Shown here: piece by piece, positions 18,151 through 27,756 of the stretch | How positions within the stretch are numbered: the stretch's first letter is position 1 | Layout of the letters: every line of letters starts with the position of its first letter | Assembly (NCBI GenBank): GCA_902625035.1 | Contig: CACNZK010000004.1 | Coordinates: forward strand, 1-64,000 | Direction: 5' to 3' | DNA length: 64,000 nucleotides | Origin: an uncultured Pelagibacteraceae bacterium | GTDB taxonomy: Bacteria > Pseudomonadota > Alphaproteobacteria > Pelagibacterales > Pelagibacteraceae | The notes under the pieces: generated by a model | Told to the model about the DNA's origin: nothing | Database searches by the model: none | What the model saw: only the letters and a program-made list of their open reading frames with translations | Position numbers and translations under genes: made by a program

Positions 18151-20925
18151 ATGAATAAGATTCAAAAAACAGATCATTTTTATCTAATTGATGGATCAGG
18201 TTATATATTTAGAGCATATTATGCCTTACCACCATTAACTCGAAAAAGCGATGGATTACCGACTGGAGCAGTAAGTGGTTTTTGCAGTATGTTGTTTAAA
18301 CTTCTTGAAGACTCAAAATCAAATGAAAATCTTCAGAAACCAACTCATTTTGCTGTAATTTTTGACTCAGCTAGAAAGACTTTTAGAAATGAAATTTATA
18401 GTGATTACAAAGCCAATCGATCTGAGGCACCAGATGACTTAGCACCACAATTTGAATATATAAGAAAATCAGTTTTAGCTTTTAATTTACCCTCTGTTGA
18501 ATTAGTCAATTATGAAGCAGATGATTTAATTGCAACTTACGTTGATCAAATTTTAAAAAAAGGAGCAAAGGTGACAATTGTTTCATCAGATAAAGATTTG
18601 ATGCAATTATATAGAAAAGATGTTCGTATTTTTGATCCAATGAAAAATAAGTTCATCTCTAATGAGGATGTAAAAAACAAATTTGGAGTAGATCCAGATA
18701 AAGTTATAGATGTTCAGGCTCTAGCTGGGGATAGCAGCGATAACGTTCCTGGTGTTCCTGGAATTGGTGTAAAAACTGCAGCAGAATTGATTAATAAGTA
18801 TGGTGATTTAGAGACACTTCTAAAATCAGCGGATGAAATCAAACAAAATAAGAGAAGAGAGACTCTACTAAACAATAAAGATAAGGCTTTAATAAGCAAA
18901 AAGTTAGTAACATTAAAGCACGATGCTCCAATTGAAATGAAACTCAATGATTTTGAATTAAAAAGAATTGATAAAGATAAACTTTATAAATTTCTACGAG
19001 AAATGGAGTTTAATAGGTTGCTTAGCTCTGCTATTTCTGTTTATGGGGAGCCAGATTTTAATGGTAAAAAAAAGGATGTTCAGATAAAGGAAAAAAAAGT
19101 TGAAATAGATAAAAAAGATTATTTTTTAATAACAGAACACAGTAAAATTGATGATTGGATTAAAGAAGCTGAAGAAATTGGAGAAGTTGCAGTTGATACA
19201 GAAACAAATTCTTTAGATCCTCATCAAGCCGATTTAGTTGGAGTATCTCTGAGCTCTAAGATTGGAAAAGCTTGTTACATACCAATAGGACATAATTCAA
19301 AAAAGTGCATTGATAAAGACATTGTGCTTAAAAAATTAAAACCTTTACTTGAAGATCCAAGTATCAAAAAAATAGGTCAGAATATTAAATTTGATTTTAT
19401 TGTATTTTTTAATCATGGGATAACCGTATCAGCGATGGAGGACACCATGCTAATGTCTTATGTGCTTGATGCTGGAAAAAATAGACACAATATGGATACG
19501 TTATCTGAAATTCACCTGGATCATAAAACAATAAAATTCAAAGAATTAGTTGGTTCTGGAAAGAAACAGATAAATTTTAGTGAGGTCGATTTAGAAAAAG
19601 CAAAAGATTATGCCGCTGAGGACGCTGACATAACTTATAGACTATATAAAAAATTTTATAAAAGTTTGAAAGAAGAAAAAATGATTAATATTTATGAAAT
19701 TTTCGAAAAGCCATTACTTAGAATATTGGCTGATATGGAAATACAGGGTATTAAAGTTGATAAAAAGTTTCTAAAAACATTATCTACTAAATTTGAAAAA
19801 AAGATTGAAAAAATTCAGAAAGAAGTTTTTAAACTCTCAAAAAAAGAATTTAATATTGCTTCTCCTAAACAACTAGGTGAAATTTTATACAATGATCTAA
19901 AGATTGCAGATTTAAAAAAAACTAAAAAGGGAAGTTTTGCAACAAGTGCCTCAGTACTAGAAGATCTCGCTTTTAAAGGTCATAGATTTCCACAATTAGT
20001 CTTAGACTGGCGGCAAGTTTCAAAACTAAAAAATACATATTCAGACTCTTTACCTGAACATATTAATCCTGATACAAAAAAAGTTCACACTTCTTTTTTA
20101 TTAGCAGCAACGACTACAGGACGATTAGCTTCAAGTGACCCTAATTTGCAGAATATTCCGATTAAATCAGAAGATGGCAGAGATATTCGTAAAGCCTTTA
20201 TTGCTGATAAGGATAACATTTTGATTTCTGCAGACTATAATCAAATTGAAATGAGAATTTTAGCTGATTTAGCTGATGTTAAAGAATTAAAAAAAGCTTT
20301 TCAAAATAATGAGGACATACATTCTCTTACTGCTAGCCAAATTTTTAATATTGATATTAATAAGGTAAATCAAGATCAAAGAAGAAAGGCTAAAGCAATA
20401 AACTTTGGAATAATCTATGGAATTTCTCAGTATGGATTAGCGAAGCAAATAAATGTTACGAATTTTGAGGCTGAAGAGTTTCTAAATTCATATTTCTCAA
20501 GGTTCCCTGAAATAAAAGTCTATATGGATCGAACAATTAAATTCTGTAGAAAAAGTGGATATGTAAGTAACATTTTTGGAAGAAGATCTCATTTTATAAA
20601 TATAAATGATAAAAATTATAATGTGAGAAACTTTCAAGAACGTGCAGCAATAAATGCTCCAATACAAGGTTCTGCGGCTGAAATTATGAGATTAGCGATG
20701 ATAAGAATTGATAAAAAGTTAAAGGAACAAAAAGTAAATAAAACAAAGATGTTGCTTCAGATCCATGATGAACTAATTTTTGAAAGCCCTAAAGATGAAG
20801 TAAAAAAAATATCTAAAGTAATAATTGATGAAATGTCTAGTGTTGCTGAGAGTGATCAACACTCTTTTTCAATACCTTTAACAGTGGATTTAAACACTGG
20901 AGAAAATTGGGGTACACTACATTAA
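18151..20925 (+). CDS. polA: DNA polymerase I
   Basis: Repair and Okazaki-fragment polymerase. Three domains are visible: 5'-3' exonuclease (about 1-290: FAVIFDSARKTFRNE, YEADDLIATYV, QALAGDSSDNVPGVPGIG), an intact 3'-5' proofreading exonuclease (about 305-500: VAVDTETNSLDP, and AAEDADITYRLY), and the polymerase (about 510-924: TGRLASSDPNLQNIP, SADYNQIEMRILA, RRKAKAINFGIIYG, and QIHDELIFE). At 924 residues it is full length. It is divergent from bioY with only 46 bases between the two starts. Confidence 0.98.
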   Translation: MNKIQKTDHFYLIDGSGYIFRAYYALPPLTRKSDGLPTGAVSGFCSMLFKLLEDSKSNENLQKPTHFAVIFDSARKTFRNEIYSDYKANRSEAPDDLAPQFEYIRKSVLAFNLPSVELVNYEADDLIATYVDQILKKGAKVTIVSSDKDLMQLYRKDVRIFDPMKNKFISNEDVKNKFGVDPDKVIDVQALAGDSSDNVPGVPGIGVKTAAELINKYGDLETLLKSADEIKQNKRRETLLNNKDKALISKKLVTLKHDAPIEMKLNDFELKRIDKDKLYKFLREMEFNRLLSSAISVYGEPDFNGKKKDVQIKEKKVEIDKKDYFLITEHSKIDDWIKEAEEIGEVAVDTETNSLDPHQADLVGVSLSSKIGKACYIPIGHNSKKCIDKDIVLKKLKPLLEDPSIKKIGQNIKFDFIVFFNHGITVSAMEDTMLMSYVLDAGKNRHNMDTLSEIHLDHKTIKFKELVGSGKKQINFSEVDLEKAKDYAAEDADITYRLYKKFYKSLKEEKMINIYEIFEKPLLRILADMEIQGIKVDKKFLKTLSTKFEKKIEKIQKEVFKLSKKEFNIASPKQLGEILYNDLKIADLKKTKKGSFATSASVLEDLAFKGHRFPQLVLDWRQVSKLKNTYSDSLPEHINPDTKKVHTSFLLAATTTGRLASSDPNLQNIPIKSEDGRDIRKAFIADKDNILISADYNQIEMRILADLADVKELKKAFQNNEDIHSLTASQIFNIDINKVNQDQRRKAKAINFGIIYGISQYGLAKQINVTNFEAEEFLNSYFSRFPEIKVYMDRTIKFCRKSGYVSNIFGRRSHFININDKNYNVRNFQERAAINAPIQGSAAEIMRLAMIRIDKKLKEQKVNKTKMLLQIHDELIFESPKDEVKKISKVIIDEMSSVAESDQHSFSIPLTVDLNTGENWGTLH

Positions 20926-20970
20926 TTTATTTGCCCAAATTAGAACAATTTAGTATTTTTATAATTAAGT

Positions 20971-21678
20971 ATGCAAAAACAAACAATTGCTTTAGTAGAT
21001 GATGACAGAAATATTTTAACCAGCTTAAGTATTGCTCTAGAAAAAGAAGGCTTTAAAGTTCAGACTTACATTGATGGAGAGAGTGCTTTAATTGGATTAA
21101 CAAGAACACCACCAGACCTAGCTATTGTTGATATAAAGATGCCAAAAATGGACGGTGAGGAGTTATTAAAAAAATTGAGAAAAAAAACCTCATTGCCAGT
21201 TATATTTCTGACCTCTAAGGATGATGAAATTGATGAATTATTAGGATTGAAACTGGGTGCTGATGATTTTGTAAAAAAATCAGGTGGTTTTTCAATTAAA
21301 GTTTTAATTGAGAGAATTAGAGTTCAACTTAGAAAAAAAGATTCCAAAGAAACTTTAGAGGAAAATAAAAGTATTATATCACATGGAAAATTAAAACTGG
21401 ATCCTTCTCAATTAGAGTGCGAATGGAATGGTAAACAATTGCCTGACAAATTGACTACCACAGAATTTTTACTTGTAAAAGAGTTAGCTAAAAGACCAGG
21501 AATTATAAAAGAGAGAGCTCAATTAATGGACATAGCTTATAGAGAAGATACAGATATTGAAGATAGAACAATTGATAGTCATGTTAAAAGAATAAGAAAA
21601 AAATTCAAAAAAGTTGATCCTGAATTTTCAGCTATAGAAACCAGATATGGAAGCGGATATAGATGGAATGTTAGTTAA
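20971..21678 (+). CDS. chvI: OmpR-type response regulator ChvI
   Basis: Response regulator of the alphaproteobacterial ChvG/ChvI system that governs envelope and acid-stress responses in rhizobia. The receiver domain shows DDD near residue 10, the phospho-acceptor in LAIVDIKMPKMDG near residue 53 and KLGADDFVKKS. The winged-helix output domain covers about residues 130-235 and ends ETRYGSGYRWN. There are 235 residues. The stop codon overlaps the start of the kinase gene by one base, so the pair is coupled. Confidence 0.92.
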   Translation: MQKQTIALVDDDRNILTSLSIALEKEGFKVQTYIDGESALIGLTRTPPDLAIVDIKMPKMDGEELLKKLRKKTSLPVIFLTSKDDEIDELLGLKLGADDFVKKSGGFSIKVLIERIRVQLRKKDSKETLEENKSIISHGKLKLDPSQLECEWNGKQLPDKLTTTEFLLVKELAKRPGIIKERAQLMDIAYREDTDIEDRTIDSHVKRIRKKFKKVDPEFSAIETRYGSGYRWNVS

Positions 21679-23219
21679 TGCTCAGCAATTTTCTTAAGAA
21701 CTTATCAATTTTAAAAAAATTTTTATTCATAAATTCTATTTTTTTTACAATTATAGGGCTTTTCACATTCGTTTATTTAAAAAATGTTCAACCAAATTTA
21801 ATCAAAAAAAAATCCTCAAATCATATCGAGGTAATCAATAATACAATTGATAATTTAACAAGATTAAATGTAAAATTTGTTGAAAAAGATATTAGAAAGT
21901 TTTTGTTTTCAACACGATTTCTTTTTCAGAACCTGGATAGAGTTATATTTTTTGACAATAAACTGAATCTAATAGGAGATACTGATACATTAGATTTAGA
22001 TCCAAGATCCTTTTCACAAAGGCTGGATACTATTGAGTTAGAGGTACTGGACTCTAAAACAACAAAAAAAATCACTGAAGAAAAAAATATAGATATTGGA
22101 AATGAAAACAATGTGTCTTTAAATGACGTTCTATTAAATTATGCAACTTCTAAAAACTTCGGAATTCATTTCACATTTACCGAGGAGGAATTCAATAAAT
22201 TTAAATTAACTACCATTAAGAACGTGATGAAAGATGGAGAAAATATAGGATATTTAGCAATAACAGAAAATGCTAATGATATTAAAGCTGCCATTGATGA
22301 AAGAAAAACTTTTGTAATTAGGACTGCAATTGCAGTTGGTATCGTAATCCTGATTTTTTCATTTGTTTTAAATCGATATTTTTTAAAACCTATTAAAAAT
22401 TTAGTTAGCTACACAAAAATCATAAAAAATAAAGACACGAAAAAAACAAATATAGACACATTAAAATTAAGAAAAGATGAGCTTGGTTTACTCTCTAGTT
22501 CTTTGGATGATATGACTTTAGAATTGCAAAAAAGAATTTCACACGCAGAAAATTTTTCAACTGATCTTGTACATGAAATTCGTAATCCATTAGCATCATT
22601 AAAAAGTGCATCTGAAATTTTACACGATGCACAAGACTCTGAACAAAGACTTAAATTGATTAATATTTTAAGTCACGATGTGCAAAGAATCGAAAGATTG
22701 ATTACTGATTACTCACAAATGTTAAAAGATGAAGTTGCATTAAGTAAAGAAAAAATTAGAAAAATAGATATTGAGCCAATAATTAAGTCGGTAGTAGATG
22801 ATTTTAATAATATTTATAAATTAAAAAGAGGAATTAACATTTCTTATAAAAATGACGGTAAAAATAAATATTTAATTTACGGAATTGAAAATAGAATTGA
22901 ACAAATTATTGCAAATCTTTTAGATAACGCGATTTCTTTTAGTGATGATAATAAAAACGTAATTGTGCAAGTTTCAAAATCAGAGGATAATAAAGTATAC
23001 ATAAAAATATTAGATGAGGGACGGGGTTTTAAAGAAAAAGATACAAATAAAATATTTAAAAGATTCTACAGTAACAGACCAGATAAATTTGGACAGCATT
23101 CTGGGCTAGGGTTAAATATAGTTAAAAATTTAGTTGATTTACATAATGCCACAATCAAAGCATCTAATAGACAGGATAAAAAAGGTGCGAGTATGGAAAT
23201 AGAATTTCCAAAAGTTTAA
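21678..23219 (+). CDS. chvG: Sensor histidine kinase ChvG
   Basis: Membrane-bound partner of ChvI. A transmembrane segment near residues 14-32, a periplasmic sensor of about 170 residues and a second transmembrane segment near 212-230 are followed by a HAMP linker. The H-box is DLVHEIRNPLASLKSA near residue 298. The ATPase domain carries the N-box NLLDNAISFSDD, G1 DEGRGF and G2 HSGLGLNIVKNL. The length of 513 residues is normal. In rhizobia the ChvG periplasmic domain is held by ExoR, which I do not see here, so the input signal in this organism is unknown. Confidence 0.92.
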   Translation: MLSNFLKNLSILKKFLFINSIFFTIIGLFTFVYLKNVQPNLIKKKSSNHIEVINNTIDNLTRLNVKFVEKDIRKFLFSTRFLFQNLDRVIFFDNKLNLIGDTDTLDLDPRSFSQRLDTIELEVLDSKTTKKITEEKNIDIGNENNVSLNDVLLNYATSKNFGIHFTFTEEEFNKFKLTTIKNVMKDGENIGYLAITENANDIKAAIDERKTFVIRTAIAVGIVILIFSFVLNRYFLKPIKNLVSYTKIIKNKDTKKTNIDTLKLRKDELGLLSSSLDDMTLELQKRISHAENFSTDLVHEIRNPLASLKSASEILHDAQDSEQRLKLINILSHDVQRIERLITDYSQMLKDEVALSKEKIRKIDIEPIIKSVVDDFNNIYKLKRGINISYKNDGKNKYLIYGIENRIEQIIANLLDNAISFSDDNKNVIVQVSKSEDNKVYIKILDEGRGFKEKDTNKIFKRFYSNRPDKFGQHSGLGLNIVKNLVDLHNATIKASNRQDKKGASMEIEFPKV

Positions 23220-23264
23220 AGAGTTCTATTGATTAATTAATTTTTAATTGTTAGAAGAGCCACG

Positions 23265-24551
23265 ATGGAAGATTATAAAGTAAAAGATTTATCACAAGCA
23301 GAATTCGGACGAAAAGAAATTTCAATTGCTGAAAGTGAAATGCCAGGACTTATGGCTTTAAGAGAAGAGTATGCTGGAAAATCTCCTTTAAAGGGTGCAA
23401 AAATTATAGGCTGTTTGCATATGACAATACAAACAGCGGTATTAATTGAAACTTTGGTAGATTTAGGTGCAGAAGTAAGATGGTCATCTTGTAATATTTT
23501 TTCTACTCAGGACCATGCAGCAGCAGCGATTGCGAAAGCAGGTATTCCTGTTTACGCGTGGAAGGGAGAAACAGAGGAGGAATATGTTTGGTGTATAAAA
23601 CAAACCATTGAAGGCAAGAAAAGCTGGAAACCTAATATGCTTTTAGATGATGGTGGTGACTTAACAGCAATGATGCACAATGAATATAAAGATTTATTAA
23701 AAGATGTAAAAGGAGTCTCGGAAGAGACAACTACAGGGATAAAAGCTTTAAATAAAATGGAAAAAGAAAATTCTTTATTAGTTCCAGCTATTAACGTGAA
23801 TGATTCTGTTACCAAATCAAAATTTGATAACCTATATGGATGTAGAGAAAGCTTAGTTGACGGAATAAGAAGAGCCACTGATGTAATGATGTCAGGAAAA
23901 ATTGCAATTGTTGCTGGGTTTGGTGATGTTGGAAAAGGAAGTGCTGCATCATTAAGACAAAGTGGAGCTCGTGTGTTGGTTACCGAAGCAGACCCAATAT
24001 GCGCATTGCAAGCAGCAATGGAAGGATACGAAGTTGTTTTAATGGATGAAGCAATCAGTAAGGCAGATATTGTTGTAACCGCGACAGGTAATAAAGATAT
24101 TGTTACAGCTGACCACATGAGAGATATGAAGGATAGAGCAATTTTATGTAATATAGGCCATTTCGATAATGAAATTCAGGTTGAGGCATTAAAAAATTAC
24201 AAATGGACTGAGGTAAAACCTCAAGTGCATGAAATTGAATTGCCTAGTAAAAAAAGAATAATTTTATTGGCAGAGGGCAGATTAGTAAATTTGGGTTGTG
24301 CTACAGGGCATCCAAGTTTTGTAATGAGCGCTTCTTTTACAAATCAAGTCATTGCTCAGATAGAGTTGTGGAATAATCATAAAAATTATGAAAATAAAGT
24401 TTATGTTTTACCAAAGCATTTAGACGAGAAAGTAGCCACACTCCATCTTAAAAAAGTTGGTGCTAAATTAACTAAACTTTCAAAAGATCAAGCAGATTAT
24501 ATCAGTGTAGGAGTAGAGGGACCTTTCAAACCTAATGCCTATCGCTACTAA
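23265..24551 (+). CDS. ahcY: Adenosylhomocysteinase (S-adenosylhomocysteine hydrolase)
   Basis: Splits S-adenosylhomocysteine into adenosine and homocysteine, regenerating the methyl cycle. NAD-dependent. Motifs: [16 protein letters not shown] near residue 48, [16 protein letters not shown] near residue 75, LDDGGDLT, the NAD site [15 protein letters not shown] near residue 222, [14 protein letters not shown], and the C-terminal KPNAYRY. There are 428 residues. No SAH riboswitch is visible in the 45-base gap after chvG. The last 17 bases overlap tsaE in another frame. Confidence 0.98.
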   Translation: MEDYKVKDLSQAEFGRKEISIAESEMPGLMALREEYAGKSPLKGAKIIGCLHMTIQTAVLIETLVDLGAEVRWSSCNIFSTQDHAAAAIAKAGIPVYAWKGETEEEYVWCIKQTIEGKKSWKPNMLLDDGGDLTAMMHNEYKDLLKDVKGVSEETTTGIKALNKMEKENSLLVPAINVNDSVTKSKFDNLYGCRESLVDGIRRATDVMMSGKIAIVAGFGDVGKGSAASLRQSGARVLVTEADPICALQAAMEGYEVVLMDEAISKADIVVTATGNKDIVTADHMRDMKDRAILCNIGHFDNEIQVEALKNYKWTEVKPQVHEIELPSKKRIILLAEGRLVNLGCATGHPSFVMSASFTNQVIAQIELWNNHKNYENKVYVLPKHLDEKVATLHLKKVGAKLTKLSKDQADYISVGVEGPFKPNAYRY

Positions 24552-24990
24552 AAGTGATTTTATCAGTTTACCTTCAGAAAAAAAAACAGAGGAATTAGCA
24601 AAGAAGTTTTCAAAAAAATTGAAATTAGGACATGTTGTTTTTTTTGTAGGGGAGATGGGTGTTGGAAAAACTACTTTTATCAGATACCTAATTAACAATT
24701 TACAAAAAAAAAATAGACTTAAAATAACTGAGGTAACAAGTCCTACATTCAATTTATTAAACGAGTACAAAATTAAAGAGATTAAGATCAATCATTACGA
24801 CTTATTCAGAATAAAAAATTTAGATGAAATTCACAATTTAGGATTATTTGATAATATTTCTAATGCTATTACATTGGTTGAGTGGCCACAAAAAATAAAA
24901 CCAAAACCAAAAAATTTGATAGAATTAAATTTTGAATATGGAAATGATTACAAAAAACGAATGATACAAATTAAAGGTTTAAATTTGTAA
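24535..24990 (+). CDS. tsaE: tRNA threonylcarbamoyladenosine biosynthesis ATPase TsaE
   Basis: ATPase of the TsaBDE complex that makes the universal t6A37 modification of ANN-reading tRNAs. The Walker A motif is [16 protein letters not shown] near residue 36, followed by [12 protein letters not shown] and the LVEWPQ motif near residue 120, all typical of TsaE (YjeE). There are 151 residues. The start lies within the last codons of ahcY (17-base overlap). In alphaproteobacteria tsaE commonly precedes amgK-murU, as it does here. Confidence 0.93.
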   Translation: MPIATKSDFISLPSEKKTEELAKKFSKKLKLGHVVFFVGEMGVGKTTFIRYLINNLQKKNRLKITEVTSPTFNLLNEYKIKEIKINHYDLFRIKNLDEIHNLGLFDNISNAITLVEWPQKIKPKPKNLIELNFEYGNDYKKRMIQIKGLNL

Positions 24991-25000
24991 TTATAGATAA

Positions 25001-25939
25001 ATGCAAAATCTAAAAAAATTAAAAGGAGACGCATCACATAGAAAGTTTTTTAGAAAGAAGTATAATGGTCTAAATTCTATTGTAATTCTAGCAGAAAAAG
25101 ACAAATTTAAAAATCTTCTTGTGTACGATGCAATCAGTAAGATTCTGAATAAAAACAAAATTCTAGCACCAAAACTATATCAAGAGAATTATAAAAATAA
25201 AAATATTGAAGTTGAGGATTTCGGAAATGAGACAATTTTTAAAACTTTGAAGAAAAGTAAAAAAAATAAATTATTGTATTTTAAAGATATAATAAAATTA
25301 CTTAATCAAATACAATCAATAAAAGATAAAAAAATCAAAAATTTTCAAAATAAATATTATCGAATTCCTGAGTATAAAAATAAAATATTAATTCAAGAGG
25401 CCAATCTATTTTGTGAGTGGTATGCAAAAAAAAATTTGTCAAAAAATAAAAGACAAAACTTTAATAAGATGTTTAAAAAGATTATTAAAAATTTAGTATC
25501 ATGCCTTAAGATGAAAAATGATACATTTGTCCATAGAGATTTTCATATTTCTAATTTAATGCTTATTGACAACAGAATAGGTGTAATTGATAGTCAGGAT
25601 GCTTTAATAGGAAATAGGGCTTATGATTTAGCCTCATTAGTGGATGATGTAAGATTAAAAACATCAAAAATTCTTAAAAAGAAGATTTTTAATTCTTATA
25701 TTAAAAATCAAAAAAAATTTAATAAAAAAAAAATAAAGAATGATTTTGAAATTTTATCTATTTTAAGAAACCTCAAAATAATTGGAATATTTACACGTCT
25801 AGCAATTCGAGATAAAAAAAAGGATTATTTAAAACTAATACCTTACACGTGGGATTTGATTTCTTTAAGGATCAATCAAAATGAAATTTTCTTAGATTTA
25901 AAAAAATTACTAAAAGATAATTTCAAAAAAGATTTATGA
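25001..25939 (+). CDS. amgK: AmgK-type N-acetylmuramate/N-acetylglucosamine 1-kinase
   Basis: Aminoglycoside-phosphotransferase-fold kinase. Members in this position phosphorylate MurNAc (and GlcNAc) at the anomeric carbon for murein recycling. The N-terminus DASHRKFFRKK fits the AmgK start. The catalytic loop is VHRDFHISNLMLI near residue 180, and the metal-binding IDSQDALIGNRAYDLASLVDD follows. There are 312 residues. It overlaps the nucleotidyltransferase gene murU by ATGA. Family and context make AmgK the best call, though a different small-molecule kinase cannot be excluded by eye. Confidence 0.85.
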   Translation: MQNLKKLKGDASHRKFFRKKYNGLNSIVILAEKDKFKNLLVYDAISKILNKNKILAPKLYQENYKNKNIEVEDFGNETIFKTLKKSKKNKLLYFKDIIKLLNQIQSIKDKKIKNFQNKYYRIPEYKNKILIQEANLFCEWYAKKNLSKNKRQNFNKMFKKIIKNLVSCLKMKNDTFVHRDFHISNLMLIDNRIGVIDSQDALIGNRAYDLASLVDDVRLKTSKILKKKIFNSYIKNQKKFNKKKIKNDFEILSILRNLKIIGIFTRLAIRDKKKDYLKLIPYTWDLISLRINQNEIFLDLKKLLKDNFKKDL

Positions 25940-26625
25940 AAATTAATACTGCTTTAATTCTCTGTGCTGGATTTGGTAAAAGATTAAATCCTTTAACACT
26001 TAAAAAACCCAAGCCGTTACTTCAAATAAAAAATCAAACAATCTTAGAGGATTGCATTAATACTGTCATAAAATTAAAAGTAGAAAATATTTTTTTAAAC
26101 ACTTTTTATTTAAGTGAACAAATTATTGATTTTTTTAAGAATAAAAATTTTTCAGCAAAAATAAATATTATAGAGGATGGTAAAAATATTTTAGACACAG
26201 GTGGAGCAGTTTTAAATATGATCAATCACTCAGATAGTAAAGATTTTTTTGTTTTTAATCCTGACACTATTTGGAATGAAAATTATGTGAATGAAATTAA
26301 TAGTATGCAAAAATATTATTTTCAAAATAAGTTAAATAATATTCTGTTATTGGTTAATAAAAAACTAAGCTTTGATAATAATCTTGTGGGCGATTTTGAT
26401 TTAGAAAACAATATAATTAAACAAAGCTTTGAAAAAAACTTTATATATACTGGTTGTCAAATTTTGAATAAAAACTTGTTTGATGAATATGAGGTAGAAA
26501 ATTTTTCAGTCGCTAAAATTTGGAACAAATTATTAATAAAACAACAATTAAATGGATTTGAGAGTACCAAAAAATTTTACCACTTAACAAATTTAGAAAT
26601 TTTTAAAAAACTAAAAGGTTCTTAG
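25936..26625 (+). CDS. murU: N-acetylmuramate-1-phosphate uridylyltransferase MurU
   Basis: Sugar-1-phosphate nucleotidyltransferase expected to convert MurNAc-1-phosphate and UTP to UDP-MurNAc, bypassing de novo synthesis (the fosfomycin-insensitive salvage route described in Pseudomonas). The nucleotide-binding motif is LILCAGFGKRLNPLTLKKPKPLL near residue 8, with DTGGAVLNM near residue 90 and the metal site FNPDTIW near residue 108. There are 229 residues, as for MurU rather than the longer GlmU. The start overlaps amgK. The 3' end overlaps convergent gpmA by 23 bases. Confidence 0.85.
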   Translation: MKINTALILCAGFGKRLNPLTLKKPKPLLQIKNQTILEDCINTVIKLKVENIFLNTFYLSEQIIDFFKNKNFSAKINIIEDGKNILDTGGAVLNMINHSDSKDFFVFNPDTIWNENYVNEINSMQKYYFQNKLNNILLLVNKKLSFDNNLVGDFDLENNIIKQSFEKNFIYTGCQILNKNLFDEYEVENFSVAKIWNKLLIKQQLNGFESTKKFYHLTNLEIFKKLKGS

Positions 26626-27316
26626 ATCTCTCTTTATCTAAATATTTACATTCATTTATTTTCAAATTGTCATCAAGTTTAATCATTAATGGATTTCCCG
26701 TTGGGATCTCTAGACTAGTAATTTGATTATTATCTAAATTGAATAAATATTTACATAAAGATCTTATAGAATTTCCATGAGCTGAAATTAATATATTTTT
26801 ATTGATTAGTTTAGGTTGTATCTCTTTTTTGAAATACTCCAAAACTCTGTTGTATGTATCTTTTAAAGATTCTGTATCAGGAATGAACTCTTTAGGAATT
26901 TTCTGATATGTTTCAATATTTAGAGGGTGATAAGAGCTTTCTCTACTTAATTTTCCAGGCTTGACATCCCAAGATCTTCGAAACTCGAAAACTTTATCTT
27001 TTCCAATTTTTTTTGCTGTCTCAATTTTGTCCAACCCTGTAAGTTCACCATAATGTCTTTCATTGAGCTGCCATGCTCTTATAAAATCTTTTTTTGAGTC
27101 TAAAATTTTTTGTATTATCTTTAGAGTATTGTTCGCCCTTAATTGAAATGAAGAATAATAAAAATCTATATTGATATTTTGATTTTTGATAAGTAAACCG
27201 GCTTTCTCAGCCTCTATTTTGCCTTGAGCTGCTAGATCAACATCAACCCAACCAGTAAATCTGTTTTCTAGATTCCATGTACTCTGACCATGTCTTACTA
27301 ATATCAAAAAACTCAT
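26603..27316 (-). CDS. gpmA: 2,3-bisphosphoglycerate-dependent phosphoglycerate mutase
   Basis: Interconverts 3- and 2-phosphoglycerate in glycolysis/gluconeogenesis. The phosphohistidine motif is LVRHGQSTWNLENRFTGW near residue 8. RAWQLNERHYGELTGLDK near residue 85 and the second catalytic His in LISAHGNSIRSL near residue 180 are intact. There are 237 residues, close to the usual 230-250. It is the only glycolytic gene in this neighbourhood apart from pgi at 61.5 kb. Confidence 0.95.
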   Translation of the reverse strand: MSFLILVRHGQSTWNLENRFTGWVDVDLAAQGKIEAEKAGLLIKNQNINIDFYYSSFQLRANNTLKIIQKILDSKKDFIRAWQLNERHYGELTGLDKIETAKKIGKDKVFEFRRSWDVKPGKLSRESSYHPLNIETYQKIPKEFIPDTESLKDTYNRVLEYFKKEIQPKLINKNILISAHGNSIRSLCKYLFNLDNNQITSLEIPTGNPLMIKLDDNLKINECKYLDKERSKNLLVF

Positions 27317-27360
27317 CTTGTCATATTCAAAAATTATTTATAAAAAAATCATTTAACTAA

Positions 27361-27756
27361 ATGTCAAAATTTTTTTCTAGATATAAAATCATATTTTATT
27401 TTAATAATATCCTTTTAATTATTCTATATCTATATCCTGGAAGTCTATTAGGTTGGATAATTTATGACAATAAAAGTATACAACCTCAAATAACACCTGA
27501 TTTTGTAATATCATCAAATCACTTTTATGTATTTGTGTTAATTTCAATTATTGGTTTTTTAACTTTTGCCAATTCTAAGAAAAATATTTTATTGATATTA
27601 TATTTAATTTTTCTGTCTGTAACGCTTGAAATTTTTCACCTAGTTATACCTGAAAGAAGTTTTCAATGGCCTGATTTATTTGGAAATTTACTGGGTGTTA
27701 TTGTTGTAATTCTTCTTAATAATTTTATAAATAAATATGGGAGATTTAAAAAATAA
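27361..27756 (+). CDS. VanZ-like small membrane protein
   Basis: A 131-residue protein with about four hydrophobic segments and the VanZ-family C-terminal pattern EIFHLVIPERSFQWPDLFGNLLG near residues 90-115, where acidic, Gln/Arg and Asp residues precede a final membrane helix. The biochemical role of VanZ-like proteins outside glycopeptide resistance is not established; links to the cell envelope are suspected. Its 3' end overlaps the start of the transglycosylase lipoprotein gene by 20 bases, so the two are probably co-expressed. Confidence 0.75.
   Translation: MSKFFSRYKIIFYFNNILLIILYLYPGSLLGWIIYDNKSIQPQITPDFVISSNHFYVFVLISIIGFLTFANSKKNILLILYLIFLSVTLEIFHLVIPERSFQWPDLFGNLLGVIVVILLNNFINKYGRFKK

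Noticed and set aside
23220-23264. Possible SAH or SAM riboswitch before ahcY
   Set aside because: The gap after chvG is only 45 bases of AT-rich sequence with no paired elements resembling known SAH or SAM classes.
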